This document shows positions 7,091 through 15,692 of a DNA stretch of 62,603 nt, piece after piece. This DNA is from Variovorax gracilis (GTDB lineage: Bacteria > Pseudomonadota > Gammaproteobacteria > Burkholderiales > Burkholderiaceae_C), in contig NZ_JASZYF010000033.1 of the NCBI RefSeq assembly GCF_030317115.1, forward strand, positions 1-62,603. The letters run 5' to 3'. The number at the start of each line of letters is the position of its first letter. Position 1 is the stretch's first letter. The notes under the pieces were generated by a model that did not search any database, was not told the DNA's origin, and was given only the letters and a program-made list of their open reading frames with translations. The translations under genes and the position numbers were made by a program.

Positions 7091-8635
7091 ATGATCATTG
7101 ATTCCTTCGACGCCGGCGCGACGGCATTCCCGGACCGCGTCTTCGTGCAAGGCGGCGGCCTGCAGCTCAGCTACCGCGAGGCCGCCGATGCCTCCCACGC
7201 GGTGGCCGCCGCCCTGGTGCGCGACGTGCAGCCAGGCACTCACGTCGCCGTGCTGTCCCCGAATCATCCGATGGTCCTGCCCGCGATGCTGGGCGTGATG
7301 CGCAGCGGCGCGGTCTACGTGCCGCTCAATGCGCGCGATCCGATCGAGGACATCGTCTGGTTCGCCAGGTTCTGCGAAGTGACGGTGCTCATCTGCCACG
7401 AGCAGTACGCACCCCACCTCGCGCGCATGAAGGCCGAGATCCCGACGCTGAAGCGCGTGATCGGCCTGACCGAGCCGCTGGAAGCCGGCGGCCACACCAT
7501 CACGCAATGGTTGAAGAAATACGCCGGCCGGCGCGTCGACGTGCGCCGGGAGCCCGACGACATCGCGCTCATCAAGTCCTCCGGCGGCACCACGGGCCGG
7601 CCGAAGGCGATCATGCAGAGCCACCGCTCGCTCGAGACGGCCTACCGCATTACCAATCAGTTCACGCCGCCGCGCAAGGACCCTGTGCACCTCGTCGTCG
7701 CGCCGCTCACGCACGCGGCGGGTGCGACGATGGTCGCGCTGGCACGCTTCGGCGCGCGCAACGTGATCGCCCCTTCGGCCGACCCGGGCGTGATCCTGGA
7801 GGCGATCGAGCGCGAGCGGGTCACGCACATCTTCCTGCCGCCCACCATGATCTATCGCCTGCTGGCCCACCCGGACGTGGCGACGCGCGACTGTTCCTCG
7901 CTGGAGTACGTGCTGTACGGCGCGGCGCCGATGTCGGTCGACAAGCTGCGCGAAGGTCTCGCGCGCTGGGGCCAGGTGTTCATGCAGAGCTACGGCCAGT
8001 CTGAAGTGCCCGGCGTGATCACCTGCCTGTCGCGCAAGGACCACTTCGTGCACGACGACCCCGAACTCGACAAGCACCTCGCATCCGCCGGCCGCCCTTC
8101 CGGCGCCTGCGAAGTCGCGCTGATGGACGATGCCGGCAATATCGTGCCGACCGGCGAACGCGGCGAGATCGTCGCGCGGGGCGACCTGGTCTCGCCCGGT
8201 TACTACAACAACCCCGAAGCGACGGCCGAGGCGCGCGCCTTCGGCTGGCACCACACGGGCGACATCGGCGTGTTCGACGAGAACGGCTTCCTGTACGTCG
8301 TCGACCGCAAGAAGGACATGGTCATCTCCGGCGGCTTCAACATCTACCCGAGCGAGATCGAGCAGGTGATCTGGGGCCACCCCGCCGTGCAGGACTGCGT
8401 GGTGGTCGGCGTGCCCGACGCCGACTGGGGCGAACGCCTGACCGCGGTGATCGAACTCAAGCAAGGCACCGCTGCAACGGCCGACGAGATCATCGAGATG
8501 TGCAAGAAGCGCTTCGGCAGCCTGAAGACGCCCAAGCAGGTGGAGTTCTGGCCCACCCTGCCCCGCAGCCCCGTGGGCAAGGTGCTCAAGAAAGACGTTC
8601 GAGCCCAACTGGCTGCCGATTCGGCACGGGTCTGA
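7091..8635 (+). CDS. AMP-forming acyl-CoA synthetase (ligase)
   Basis: A 514-aa member of the ANL adenylating superfamily that activates a carboxylic acid to its CoA thioester using ATP. The P-loop-like A3 motif SSGGTTGRPK spans residues 163-172. SYGQSE and the HTGDIG plus DRKKDMVISGGFNIYP hinge region follow, and the catalytic lysine is K497 in SPVGKVLKKDV. ATG at 7091 has GGAGACAAC immediately upstream and lies 14 bp after the DUF35 stop. Length is standard. The substrate is unknown; short or medium chain, branched or aromatic acids are all possible. It probably primes the acid imported by the nearby receptors for the carboxylase or thiolase-fold enzyme. Confidence 0.93.
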   Translation: MIIDSFDAGATAFPDRVFVQGGGLQLSYREAADASHAVAAALVRDVQPGTHVAVLSPNHPMVLPAMLGVMRSGAVYVPLNARDPIEDIVWFARFCEVTVLICHEQYAPHLARMKAEIPTLKRVIGLTEPLEAGGHTITQWLKKYAGRRVDVRREPDDIALIKSSGGTTGRPKAIMQSHRSLETAYRITNQFTPPRKDPVHLVVAPLTHAAGATMVALARFGARNVIAPSADPGVILEAIERERVTHIFLPPTMIYRLLAHPDVATRDCSSLEYVLYGAAPMSVDKLREGLARWGQVFMQSYGQSEVPGVITCLSRKDHFVHDDPELDKHLASAGRPSGACEVALMDDAGNIVPTGERGEIVARGDLVSPGYYNNPEATAEARAFGWHHTGDIGVFDENGFLYVVDRKKDMVISGGFNIYPSEIEQVIWGHPAVQDCVVVGVPDADWGERLTAVIELKQGTAATADEIIEMCKKRFGSLKTPKQVEFWPTLPRSPVGKVLKKDVRAQLAADSARV

Positions 8636-8643
8636 GGTCAGAC

Positions 8644-9810
8644 ATGGACCCCAAAGCTCTCAGCGGCCGATATGCGATTGCCGGCGTCGGCGAGGCCGGC
8701 ATGGGCAAGGCCCGGCCCGGAGACACGGCCCTGTCGCTGCAATGCGAGGCGGCGCGCCGAGCCATCCTGGACGCGGGACTGAAGCCCACCGACATCGACG
8801 GCGTGTTCGCCCACTGGGACGACCGCGCGGCCGGCCTGCTCGTGACGGAGTACATGGGCCTGAAGCCGAGCTACGTCGACAGCACTGTCGTCGGCGGGCA
8901 ATCGAACCTCACCCACGTCGCCCACGCGATGGCGGCGATGGAGGCGGGCCTGTGCAATGCCGCGCTCATCACCTACGGCAGCACGCAGCGGCTGGACCGC
9001 AGCCGCTCCCGAGGCGGCCACGCGCAGGATGCGCGCATGCCGCCCGGGCAGTTCATCCAGCCCTACGGCATGCTGAGCCCGATCGGCTTCTACGCGATGC
9101 AGGCACGCCTGCACATGCACCGCTACGGCACGCGCGCCGAGGACCTGGGCGAGGTCGCGCTGGCGGCGAGGCGCTGGGCGCAGCTCAATCCGAACGCCAT
9201 CGCGCGCTCGCCGCTGTTGATGGAGGACTATCTGGCAGCCCCGATGATCGCGGACCCGCTGCGCAAGTTCGACATCTGCCAGGTCACGGACAGCGCCGGC
9301 GCGGTCGTGCTGGTGCGGGCCGATCGCGCCAAGGAGTTGCCCCGCAAGCCGGTGCTGGTGCAGGGCTTTGCCGAGCAATACATCCAGCACGCCACGCCTT
9401 TCGGCACGGATGACTGGATCGACAACGGCGTGCTCGCCGAAATGGGCCGGCTGGCCATGGAGCGTGCGGGCCTCGGCCATTCCGACATCGACCTCGTGCA
9501 GATCTACGACGCTTTCACGATCAACGTGCTGATCGGGCTCGAAGCGCTGGGTTTCTGCGAGCGCGGCGAGAGCGGCGCCTTCGTGCAGGGTGGGCGCATC
9601 GCGCCGGGCGGTGCGTTTCCGATGAACACCTCGGGCGGCGGCCTGTCCTTCAACCACGGTGGCATGTTCGGCATGCCGCTGATGATCGAGTCGGTGCGGC
9701 AGTTGCGCGGCGAGTGCGGCGAGCGGCAGGTGCCGAACGCGCGCAACTGCCTGCTGCAGGCGGGTGGCCTGGTGATGTCCGCCTACATGGTGATGATCCT
9801 GGGGGTTTGA
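8644..9810 (+). CDS. Thiolase-fold protein lacking the canonical nucleophilic cysteine
   Basis: A 388-aa thiolase-superfamily protein of the SCP2/lipid-transfer type. It begins MDPKALSGRYAIAGVGE and contains the C-terminal GGGLSFNHGGMFG segment with H338. Where classical thiolases have their acyl-accepting cysteine (around residue 85-90), it reads VVGGQSNL (G84-G85-Q86-S87-N88), with no Cys. Family members of this kind, paired with DUF35 proteins, include retro-aldolases such as steroid-degrading Ltp2. The cotranscribed DUF35 gene supports an aldolase-like C-C cleavage, or a scaffold role, rather than standard thiolysis. It starts 8 bp after the ligase stop, and a GGTCAGAC stretch precedes the ATG. 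Function as aldolase is inference. Confidence 0.88.
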   Translation: MDPKALSGRYAIAGVGEAGMGKARPGDTALSLQCEAARRAILDAGLKPTDIDGVFAHWDDRAAGLLVTEYMGLKPSYVDSTVVGGQSNLTHVAHAMAAMEAGLCNAALITYGSTQRLDRSRSRGGHAQDARMPPGQFIQPYGMLSPIGFYAMQARLHMHRYGTRAEDLGEVALAARRWAQLNPNAIARSPLLMEDYLAAPMIADPLRKFDICQVTDSAGAVVLVRADRAKELPRKPVLVQGFAEQYIQHATPFGTDDWIDNGVLAEMGRLAMERAGLGHSDIDLVQIYDAFTINVLIGLEALGFCERGESGAFVQGGRIAPGGAFPMNTSGGGLSFNHGGMFGMPLMIESVRQLRGECGERQVPNARNCLLQAGGLVMSAYMVMILGV

Positions 9811-9820
9811 TCGCCCCCAG
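9799..9820. terminator. Hairpin between convergent thiolase-like and gntR genes
   Basis: CTGGGGG and CCCCCAG form a 7-bp GC-rich stem around an 8-nt loop that contains the thiolase-like gene's stop codon. There is no clear U-tract on either strand, so intrinsic termination is only possible. Its position between two convergent 3' ends fits a bidirectional terminator. Confidence 0.35.
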
Positions 9821-9831
9821 CCCGCGATCGC

Positions 9832-10590
9832 TTATGAGTTGGTGGTTGCGCTGCCCTGCCGCGCTTCCAGTTGCTTCATCGCCTCTCGCTTCGAATCCTC
9901 GATCAGCTTTTCGACGGCTTCGGCAGCGACCTCCACGTTGCCCGCCTTCAAGGCCTTCTGCATGGACTTCCAGTTGCGCGCCGATTCCCTGCGGCGCGCC
10001 TGCGTGGCCAAGCCCAGCTGCGTGTAGCGCAATGTCTGGCGCGACAGCGACGCAAGGATCTCGGCAAGGCGCTCGTTGGTGCACGACTCCCGCAGGACGC
10101 GGCTGAGGCGGTAGGAGGTCTGGAAGTACTCGGCGTCCCCGCCCTCGTCCTGCGCCAGCGCGTCGAGCGCGCGGACGTCGGCGTCGATGGCGGCCGCGAC
10201 ACGCGCCGCCTCCTCGGCGGAAAGCCGGGCCACCATTGCCGCCGACAACTTGCGGCGGATCTCGAAGATGTCGGCGACTTCCTTGGACGAGAGCTGCGTG
10301 ACGTGCGCCCCCCGGTTGGGCAGGATGCGGACGACCGAATCCTTCTCCAGGATGCGCAAGGCCTCGCGCACCGGACCACGGCTGACTTCGAACTGCTCGG
10401 CCAGCGCTTCTTCGCGAATACGCTCGCCGGGTTCGTACTCGCCATCGGCGATGGCGGTGAAGATGCGTTCGGCGATCTGCTCCGGCAGCGTCATCAACTG
10501 ACGAAGCGGCTGCTTGGCGCGCGCCGGCTGCGCTTCGGCTTCCGCTCGGGCGGTGCCGCCGATGGCACTTGGGTTTCGGGTCGAGGCCAT
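9832..10590 (-). CDS. GntR-family transcriptional regulator, FadR/FCD subgroup
   Basis: A 252-aa regulator. The N-terminal winged helix-turn-helix spans about residues 33-100 (LPEQIAERIFTAIADGEYEPGERIREEALAEQ, then VSRGPVREALRILE). The C-terminal all-helical FCD ligand domain follows (FEIRRKLSAAMVARLSAEEA onward), usually binding a carboxylate or CoA-pathway intermediate through a metal. ATG at 10590 was chosen; the frame extends upstream to 10638, but that would overlap the presumed operator at 10630-10648. It converges on the thiolase-like gene and likely represses both arms of the carboxylase/ligase locus and itself, based on the shared TTGTnnACAA site. The inducing ligand is unknown. Confidence 0.92.
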   Translation of the reverse strand: MASTRNPSAIGGTARAEAEAQPARAKQPLRQLMTLPEQIAERIFTAIADGEYEPGERIREEALAEQFEVSRGPVREALRILEKDSVVRILPNRGAHVTQLSSKEVADIFEIRRKLSAAMVARLSAEEAARVAAAIDADVRALDALAQDEGGDAEYFQTSYRLSRVLRESCTNERLAEILASLSRQTLRYTQLGLATQARRRESARNWKSMQKALKAGNVEVAAEAVEKLIEDSKREAMKQLEARQGSATTNS

Positions 10591-10629
10591 GGTCTTGGTC
10601 GTATCGGGGGTGCCTGGATTGCGGGGATG

Positions 10630-10648
10630 TGACAACAATTGTCAACAA
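10630..10648. promoter_or_regulatory. Predicted autoregulatory operator of the FadR-type GntR gene
   Basis: The segment holds TTGTCAACAA (10639-10648), the reverse complement of the 6484-6493 operator. It also holds a second inverted repeat, TGACAA (10630-10635) and TTGTCA (10639-10644), separated by 3 bp. It lies 40-58 bp upstream of the gntR start codon, where a repressor would block its promoter. Confidence 0.55.
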
Positions 10649-10838
10649 CCCCAATGTAAGCATGCGATTAGACCACAACTGCATGCGAATGCGGAAAGTC
10701 GCTTGTCAATGTCCCACGACATAGCGAAAGGAAAGTGAAGAGAGTGGCTGACAGCGTTCGTCCGCGCACGCTGACCGCCTGCGGCGGGCGCGAATCCTAC
10801 GTTCATCGGCGAGCGCTGAACAAGAGGGGTGATCCATC

Positions 10839-11960
10839 ATGAAGCCGAAGGAATTTCTCGGTCTTTGCCGGAAGGCGGTGATGGCCTGGATCGATGACTT
10901 CGCGCCGAGCATGGGCGCCGCGATCTCCTACTACACCATCTTCTCGATGGCGCCGCTGCTGGTCATCGTGATCGCCATTGCCGGTGCGGTGTTCGGTCGC
11001 GACGCGGCGCAGGGAGCGATCGTCACGCAGATCGGCGGCATGGTCGGCCAGGACGGCGCGACGGCGGTCGAGGCCTTGCTGCGCAGCGCGAGCGAGCCGG
11101 AGAGGGGCCTGGTCGCGGGCGCCATCAGCGTCGGCGTGCTCCTCGTCGGCGCCACGACGGTCTTCGCCGAACTCCAAAGCGCACTGGATCGCATATGGCA
11201 CGTCCCGGAGCGGGAGAAGCCATCGGGCGTGTGGGCCGTGCTGCGGGCGCGTGTCCTGTCGTTCGGGCTGATCCTCGGCCTGGCCTTCCTGCTCATCGTT
11301 TCGCTGGCGGTCAGCGCGGCGCTCGCAGCCTTCGACGCCTGGTTCGGCGGATTGCTTCCGGGCTGGGAGATCCTCCTGCAGGGCAGCAACGAGGTGATCT
11401 CCATCGGCATATTCACCTTGCTCTTCGCCATGATCTTTAAGTTGATGCCGACGGCCGCGATCGGCTGGCGCGATGTCTGGATCGGAGCCTTCGTCACCGC
11501 GCTGCTGTTCGAACTCGGCAAGCTGCTGATCGGTCTCTACCTGGGCAAGAGCGGGGTCAGCGAGTCCTTCGCCGCCGCCGGCTCGCTCGTCGTGCTCGTG
11601 GCGTGGGTCTACTACGCGGCGCAGATTTTCCTGCTTGGCGCGGAGTTCACGAAGGCCTACGCGGATTCACACGGCTCGCTCGCAGGGGCCAGGGCCATGG
11701 ACGGCACCGCGGCGGACGCGCGGGCCCATGCGGGCACGGGTCCCGGCATGGAGACTGCGGCCCATGCGACGAGGGAGCCGCTTCCGGACTACGCGGGCAT
11801 CGCCCGGACCGCGGCCGCGCAGCGCGAGGTCGATCGACGCGTGGCGCAGGCCACCCGGCTCCTCACCCGGCAGTTGGTGCTGCTCGCTGCCGTCACGATC
11901 GGCAACGTGCTCGCCGCGCGCTGGACCAGGCATCAGCGAAGGATTGCCCGTCGACGCTAG
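10839..11960 (+). CDS. YihY/BrkB-family inner membrane protein
   Basis: A 373-aa polytopic protein with about six membrane segments. Family signatures are ISYYTIFSMAPLLVIVIAIAG near the N-terminus, LQSALDRIWHVPE, MPTAAIGWRDVWIGAFVTALLFE, and YFGKSG-like IGLYLGKSGVSESFAAAGSLVVLVAWVYYAAQIFLLGAEF. The core family ends there; a 100-residue hydrophilic tail (Ala/Gly/Arg-rich, with a final hydrophobic stretch VLLAAVTIGNVLAA) follows. The family has been called ribonuclease BN in error; members are now regarded as membrane proteins of uncertain function, possibly linked to envelope lipid transport. The gene stands alone in 248 bp of upstream sequence. Its neighbours are stress or envelope genes. Confidence 0.9.
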   Translation: MKPKEFLGLCRKAVMAWIDDFAPSMGAAISYYTIFSMAPLLVIVIAIAGAVFGRDAAQGAIVTQIGGMVGQDGATAVEALLRSASEPERGLVAGAISVGVLLVGATTVFAELQSALDRIWHVPEREKPSGVWAVLRARVLSFGLILGLAFLLIVSLAVSAALAAFDAWFGGLLPGWEILLQGSNEVISIGIFTLLFAMIFKLMPTAAIGWRDVWIGAFVTALLFELGKLLIGLYLGKSGVSESFAAAGSLVVLVAWVYYAAQIFLLGAEFTKAYADSHGSLAGARAMDGTAADARAHAGTGPGMETAAHATREPLPDYAGIARTAAAQREVDRRVAQATRLLTRQLVLLAAVTIGNVLAARWTRHQRRIARRR

Positions 11961-12103
11961 TCATGGCCACCACCGGCTTTGCCCTACACACGCTGGACGA
12001 TGTCGATGACTCCATGGTGCCGGTGGTCTATCTACCGTGACCTGTGGCCTCTTCCTCGAAGAGTTCTTTCTTTTCGCCCGTCAAGGGCAACCAAGGAGAC
12101 AGC

Positions 12104-13084
12104 ATGGCAACAGATGACGGCCGACTCGGCAATGGCACACCCAATCGCGATCCGATCACCGGCGCACCCGGCGCACATCCGGTCGGCACAGGCCTGGGAG
12201 CGACCGGCGGTGCGATCGCCGGGGCTGCCGCGGGCTCGCTCGCCGGCCCCGTGGGAACGGTGGTCGGCCTCGTGGCCGGCGCGGTCGCCGGCGGCCTGGG
12301 CGGCAAGGCCGTGGCCGAAGGCGTGAACCCGACCGCCGAGGAGACGTATTGGCGCGAGAACTACACCAAGGAGCTGTACTACGACCGAAGCCGGCCGTGG
12401 GAGGACTACGGTCCGGCCTACGAGGCGGGTTGGACCGGACGCAGCGTCGGGGGTGCCGACTTCCGTGCCGCAGAGCCCGGGCTGGCATCGGAATGGGAGA
12501 GCCGCCGCGGCGCTTCGAGGCTCGACTGGACCGAGGCCCGCCCGGCTGCGGAAGCAGCCTGGAACCGTGCGGACGAGACCTACTATGCGACGCAGGCCAA
12601 CGGCAGTGACATCGTGAGCCACGAAGATCTCTCCAACGACGACGTGGTGGATGTGCTGAACGACCTGCTGGAGAACGCGCGCGACGGGGAATACGGATTC
12701 CGCACTTGCGCGGAGCAGGTCGAGACTGCCGACGCCAAGCAACTTTTCGCCAATCGCGCGGAAGGTTGCCGGCAGGCTGGGGTGGAATTGATGCAAATGA
12801 TCAAGGCGTATGGCGGCGAGGCGGCGTCGGGCGGCACTGCGGCAGGGGCCATGCATCGGGGTTGGGTCCAAGTCAAGGGCTCTGTCGGCGCCGACAGCGA
12901 ACTATCCATCCTGGAATCCTGCGAGCGCGGCGAGGATTCGGCGGTGGCCCGCTACCGCAAGGCGCTGAAGCAAAGCCTGCCCGCGGATGTGCGTGCCCTC
13001 GTCCAGAAGCAGGCGGACGGCGCGCAGCGAAACCACGATCTCATTCGCGATCTGAGGAACGCCGCACGCGAGCGGACCTCCTGA
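12104..13084 (+). CDS. Glycine-zipper plus PA2169-type four-helix-bundle protein
   Basis: A 326-aa two-part protein. Residues about 20-75 form a glycine-zipper-like hydrophobic region (GLGATGGAIAGAAAGSL and GLVAGAVAGGLGGKAVAEG), followed by an acidic, aromatic linker (EETYWRENYTKELYYD, DYGPAYEAGW). The C-terminal half (from SHEDLSNDDVVDVLNDLLE) matches the DUF2383/PA2169 four-helix bundle, a ferritin-like fold of unknown activity found in stress-induced proteins. ATG at 12104 follows a strong AAGGAGA ribosome binding site; an earlier in-frame ATG at 12044 lacks one. It lies beside a cardiolipin synthase-like gene, an association I recall from stationary-phase gene islands of pseudomonads. Confidence 0.85.
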   Translation: MATDDGRLGNGTPNRDPITGAPGAHPVGTGLGATGGAIAGAAAGSLAGPVGTVVGLVAGAVAGGLGGKAVAEGVNPTAEETYWRENYTKELYYDRSRPWEDYGPAYEAGWTGRSVGGADFRAAEPGLASEWESRRGASRLDWTEARPAAEAAWNRADETYYATQANGSDIVSHEDLSNDDVVDVLNDLLENARDGEYGFRTCAEQVETADAKQLFANRAEGCRQAGVELMQMIKAYGGEAASGGTAAGAMHRGWVQVKGSVGADSELSILESCERGEDSAVARYRKALKQSLPADVRALVQKQADGAQRNHDLIRDLRNAARERTS

Positions 13085-13097
13085 CTCGACGCACGCC

Positions 13098-14372
13098 TCA
13101 GAGTTGCGCAGAAAGCAACGCGGCCAGGTGCTCCAACGCTTTCTCCGACAACGGCCGCTCGCGCCACGCGGCGAGAGTGATGCGCTTCGATTGCTTCAGG
13201 TCCGCCTCGAACTGGACCGTTTGCATCGATGCGAAAGCCGCGTCGTAGATGTTGAGGTTCGCTTCGTCGTTGAGTCGGAATGAACGGTTGTCGAAGTTCG
13301 TCGACCCGACCGACACCAGCAGTCCATCGACCGTGAAGACCTTGCAATGGAACATGGTCGGCTGGTATTCGCTGATCTCGGCCCCCGCTTCGAGCAGGGG
13401 TCCCCAGGCCGCCCGCGACGCCCCGCGGACGGTTTGGGAATCCATGATCGGTCCCGGCGTGATGATGCGCACGCGCACCCCGCGCTGCATCGCGGCGACC
13501 AGCGCGCCCACGGTCAAGTCGTCCGGAACGAAATAGGCGCTGGCCAGATCGATGCTCTTCGTCGCCGCCGCGATGGACAGCAGATACATCAGGTGCATGC
13601 TCTCGCTCCCTCCGGAAGGCGAGCTGCTGAACATCTGGGCCCGGCCATTGCCCGCCTTTTCGATCGCCGGAAAGTAGCGTTCTCCGTGCAGGACGTCGCC
13701 CGACACCTTGATCCAGTTGTCCATGAAGACGGCCTGCATCTGCGCGACGACGGGCCCTTCGACCTTGAAGTGGGAATCGCGCCAGTGTTCCGCGTCCTGC
13801 GCATTGCCGGTCCAGGCGGGAGCGATGCCGACGCCGCCGGTGAAGCCGACACGCCCGTCGACCACCAGGAGCTTGCGGTGCGTGCGGTTGTTCATGCGGG
13901 TGATGTCGTACCAGTTCGGCTTGTGGAACTTGCGGATCTGCACGCCCGCGCCTTCCATCTCCTTCACGAAAGCTTCGTCCACCTTCGCGCTGCCCACCCA
14001 GTCGAGCAGCACGTGCACCTTGACGCCGGCCCGCGAGCGCTCGGCCAATGCATCGGCGAACGCGCGCCCGATGTCGCCCGACCAGTAGATGTAGGTTTCG
14101 AAGGTGATGCTCTGCCGCGCGCCACGAATGGCGGCCAGCATGGGCGGGAAGATCCGGTCGCCGTTGTAAAGTGCCTCGAAGCGATTGCCGTCCGTGATGG
14201 GCGGCCCGAGCATGACGCCCAGCGCCCGCTGGTACTGCGCATCGTGCAGTGCGTATTCGCGGGTCACCTGCTCGTCGAGCTTCTTTTCACCGCCAGTGAA
14301 GGCGAGCACCAGGACGGTTGCGGCAACCGAGAGGAAGAGCGTCCAGAAAATGGCTTTCGTGCGGCTTCGCAT
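13098..14372 (-). CDS. Phospholipase D family / cardiolipin synthase-like protein
   Basis: A 424-aa membrane-anchored PLD-superfamily enzyme. One N-terminal transmembrane helix (IFWTLFLSVAATVLVLAF) precedes two HKD catalytic motifs: H165, K167 and D172 in HRKLLVVD, and H342, K344 and D349 in HCKVFTVD, each followed by a glycine/asparagine-rich strand. The organisation resembles ClsB/ClsC-type cardiolipin synthases, which condense phospholipids on the inner membrane; a phospholipase D role is the alternative. The N-terminus begins MRSRTKAIFW, with no competing upstream start. It converges on the four-helix-bundle gene with 13 bp between stops and is not obviously in an operon. Confidence 0.9.
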   Translation of the reverse strand: MRSRTKAIFWTLFLSVAATVLVLAFTGGEKKLDEQVTREYALHDAQYQRALGVMLGPPITDGNRFEALYNGDRIFPPMLAAIRGARQSITFETYIYWSGDIGRAFADALAERSRAGVKVHVLLDWVGSAKVDEAFVKEMEGAGVQIRKFHKPNWYDITRMNNRTHRKLLVVDGRVGFTGGVGIAPAWTGNAQDAEHWRDSHFKVEGPVVAQMQAVFMDNWIKVSGDVLHGERYFPAIEKAGNGRAQMFSSSPSGGSESMHLMYLLSIAAATKSIDLASAYFVPDDLTVGALVAAMQRGVRVRIITPGPIMDSQTVRGASRAAWGPLLEAGAEISEYQPTMFHCKVFTVDGLLVSVGSTNFDNRSFRLNDEANLNIYDAAFASMQTVQFEADLKQSKRITLAAWRERPLSEKALEHLAALLSAQL

Positions 14373-14579
14373 GGGGGTTCATGGGTGGCGGGCGATGGGG
14401 CTGCAGTTTGCACGCCGGATGTCTCTCTCACGCACCCCGGGCGTCATCAAGCTCGGTAGGACGACGCCGCGACAAGGGGACGGCACTTCGTCCCACGCGC
14501 GAGCGGGGAGACGTCCGTGGCGATGGCCCGCGCTCGGTGGTCGACAATGCTGCGTTGCAACATCCAGAGCACGGAACCC

Positions 14580-15692
14580 ATGAAGCAGTTGACCTGTTCG
14601 AATTGCAGCAATCGCGTTTTCTTCGAGAACCTGAGCTGCGAAACCTGCGGCTCGACACTGGGGTACGCGCCGGATGAGCAACTCATGCTCGCCTTCGAGG
14701 TGGCGGACGAGGATTCATGGCGCCGCCTGGGCCACCCCGGAGCCGACTACCGCCCCTGCGTGAACCGCAAGGAGAGCGTGTGCAACTGGTTGGTGCCCGC
14801 CGGCAGCGCTCACGGGCATTGCCTGTCGTGCCGCACCACGCACACCATTCCCGCGCTCACGAAGCCGGAGAACCGTGGCTACTGGGCCGCGCTCGAACAG
14901 GCGAAGCGGCGCCTCTTCTATACGCTCGTGGAGCTGGTGCTGCCGACACCCAACAAGCTCGAGGACCCCGCCAACGGCCTGTCTTTCGAGTTTCTCGAAC
15001 AGGCGGACCCGAAGGAGCGCGTCCTCACCGGGCACGACGAAGGCGTCATCACGCTCAACATCGCCGAAGCCGACGACGCGCGCCGCGAGCATATCCGCAT
15101 GTCGATGCACGAGCCCTATCGCACGCTGCTCGGCCACTTCCGGCACGAGATCGGCCACTACTACTGGGATCGCCTGGTGCGGCGCACCCAGTGGATCGAC
15201 GAATACCGGGCGCTGTTCGGCGACGAACGTGCGGACTACGAGGAAGCATTGAAGAAGCACTATGCCTCGCCCGTGGCGGACTGGCCCCTGCGCTTCATCA
15301 GCGCATACGCCAGCTCGCACCCGTGGGAGGACTGGGCCGAGACCTGGGCCCACTACCTGCACATGGTGGATGGCCTGGAAACTGCCGCCTCCTGGGGCGC
15401 ACGACTGGACTTCGCTCTCCCGTCCGGCCCTGCCCTCCAGGTGCGCCCGCTCGCGCTGCAGGCCGAGTCCATCCGGGACGCCGTGGTCGAACAGTGGCTG
15501 CCGGTGTCCCAGTTCATCAACGCGATGGATCGCAGCCTCGGCGCGCACGACAGTTACCCGTTCATCGTCGTCCCGCCGGTGATCGAGAAGCTCGACTTCA
15601 TCCACCGTGTCGTCCGCGCGGGCAGTTCGGGCAGCGTCCCGATGAACTTCCTTCCGCGCTATCGCGACGACGCTCCCACCACCCGGTCGTAA
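14580..15692 (+). CDS. Putative zinc-ribbon metallopeptidase (PF10005/PF15887 type)
   Basis: A 370-aa cytoplasmic protein. An N-terminal zinc ribbon uses C6, C9, C20 and C23 (CSNC and CETC); a second Cys/His cluster follows (CVNRKESVCNW and HCLSC). The catalytic region has FRHEIGHYYWD, an HExxH variant with H189, E190 and H193, and HPWEDWAETWAHYLHM further on may supply the third ligand. This architecture matches the widespread putative zinc-binding metallopeptidase family of unknown substrate. ATG at 14580 places the zinc ribbon at the extreme N-terminus, as in homologues. The 3' end overlaps the convergent fumarase gene by 34 bp. No signal peptide is present. Confidence 0.9.
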   Translation: MKQLTCSNCSNRVFFENLSCETCGSTLGYAPDEQLMLAFEVADEDSWRRLGHPGADYRPCVNRKESVCNWLVPAGSAHGHCLSCRTTHTIPALTKPENRGYWAALEQAKRRLFYTLVELVLPTPNKLEDPANGLSFEFLEQADPKERVLTGHDEGVITLNIAEADDARREHIRMSMHEPYRTLLGHFRHEIGHYYWDRLVRRTQWIDEYRALFGDERADYEEALKKHYASPVADWPLRFISAYASSHPWEDWAETWAHYLHMVDGLETAASWGARLDFALPSGPALQVRPLALQAESIRDAVVEQWLPVSQFINAMDRSLGAHDSYPFIVVPPVIEKLDFIHRVVRAGSSGSVPMNFLPRYRDDAPTTRS

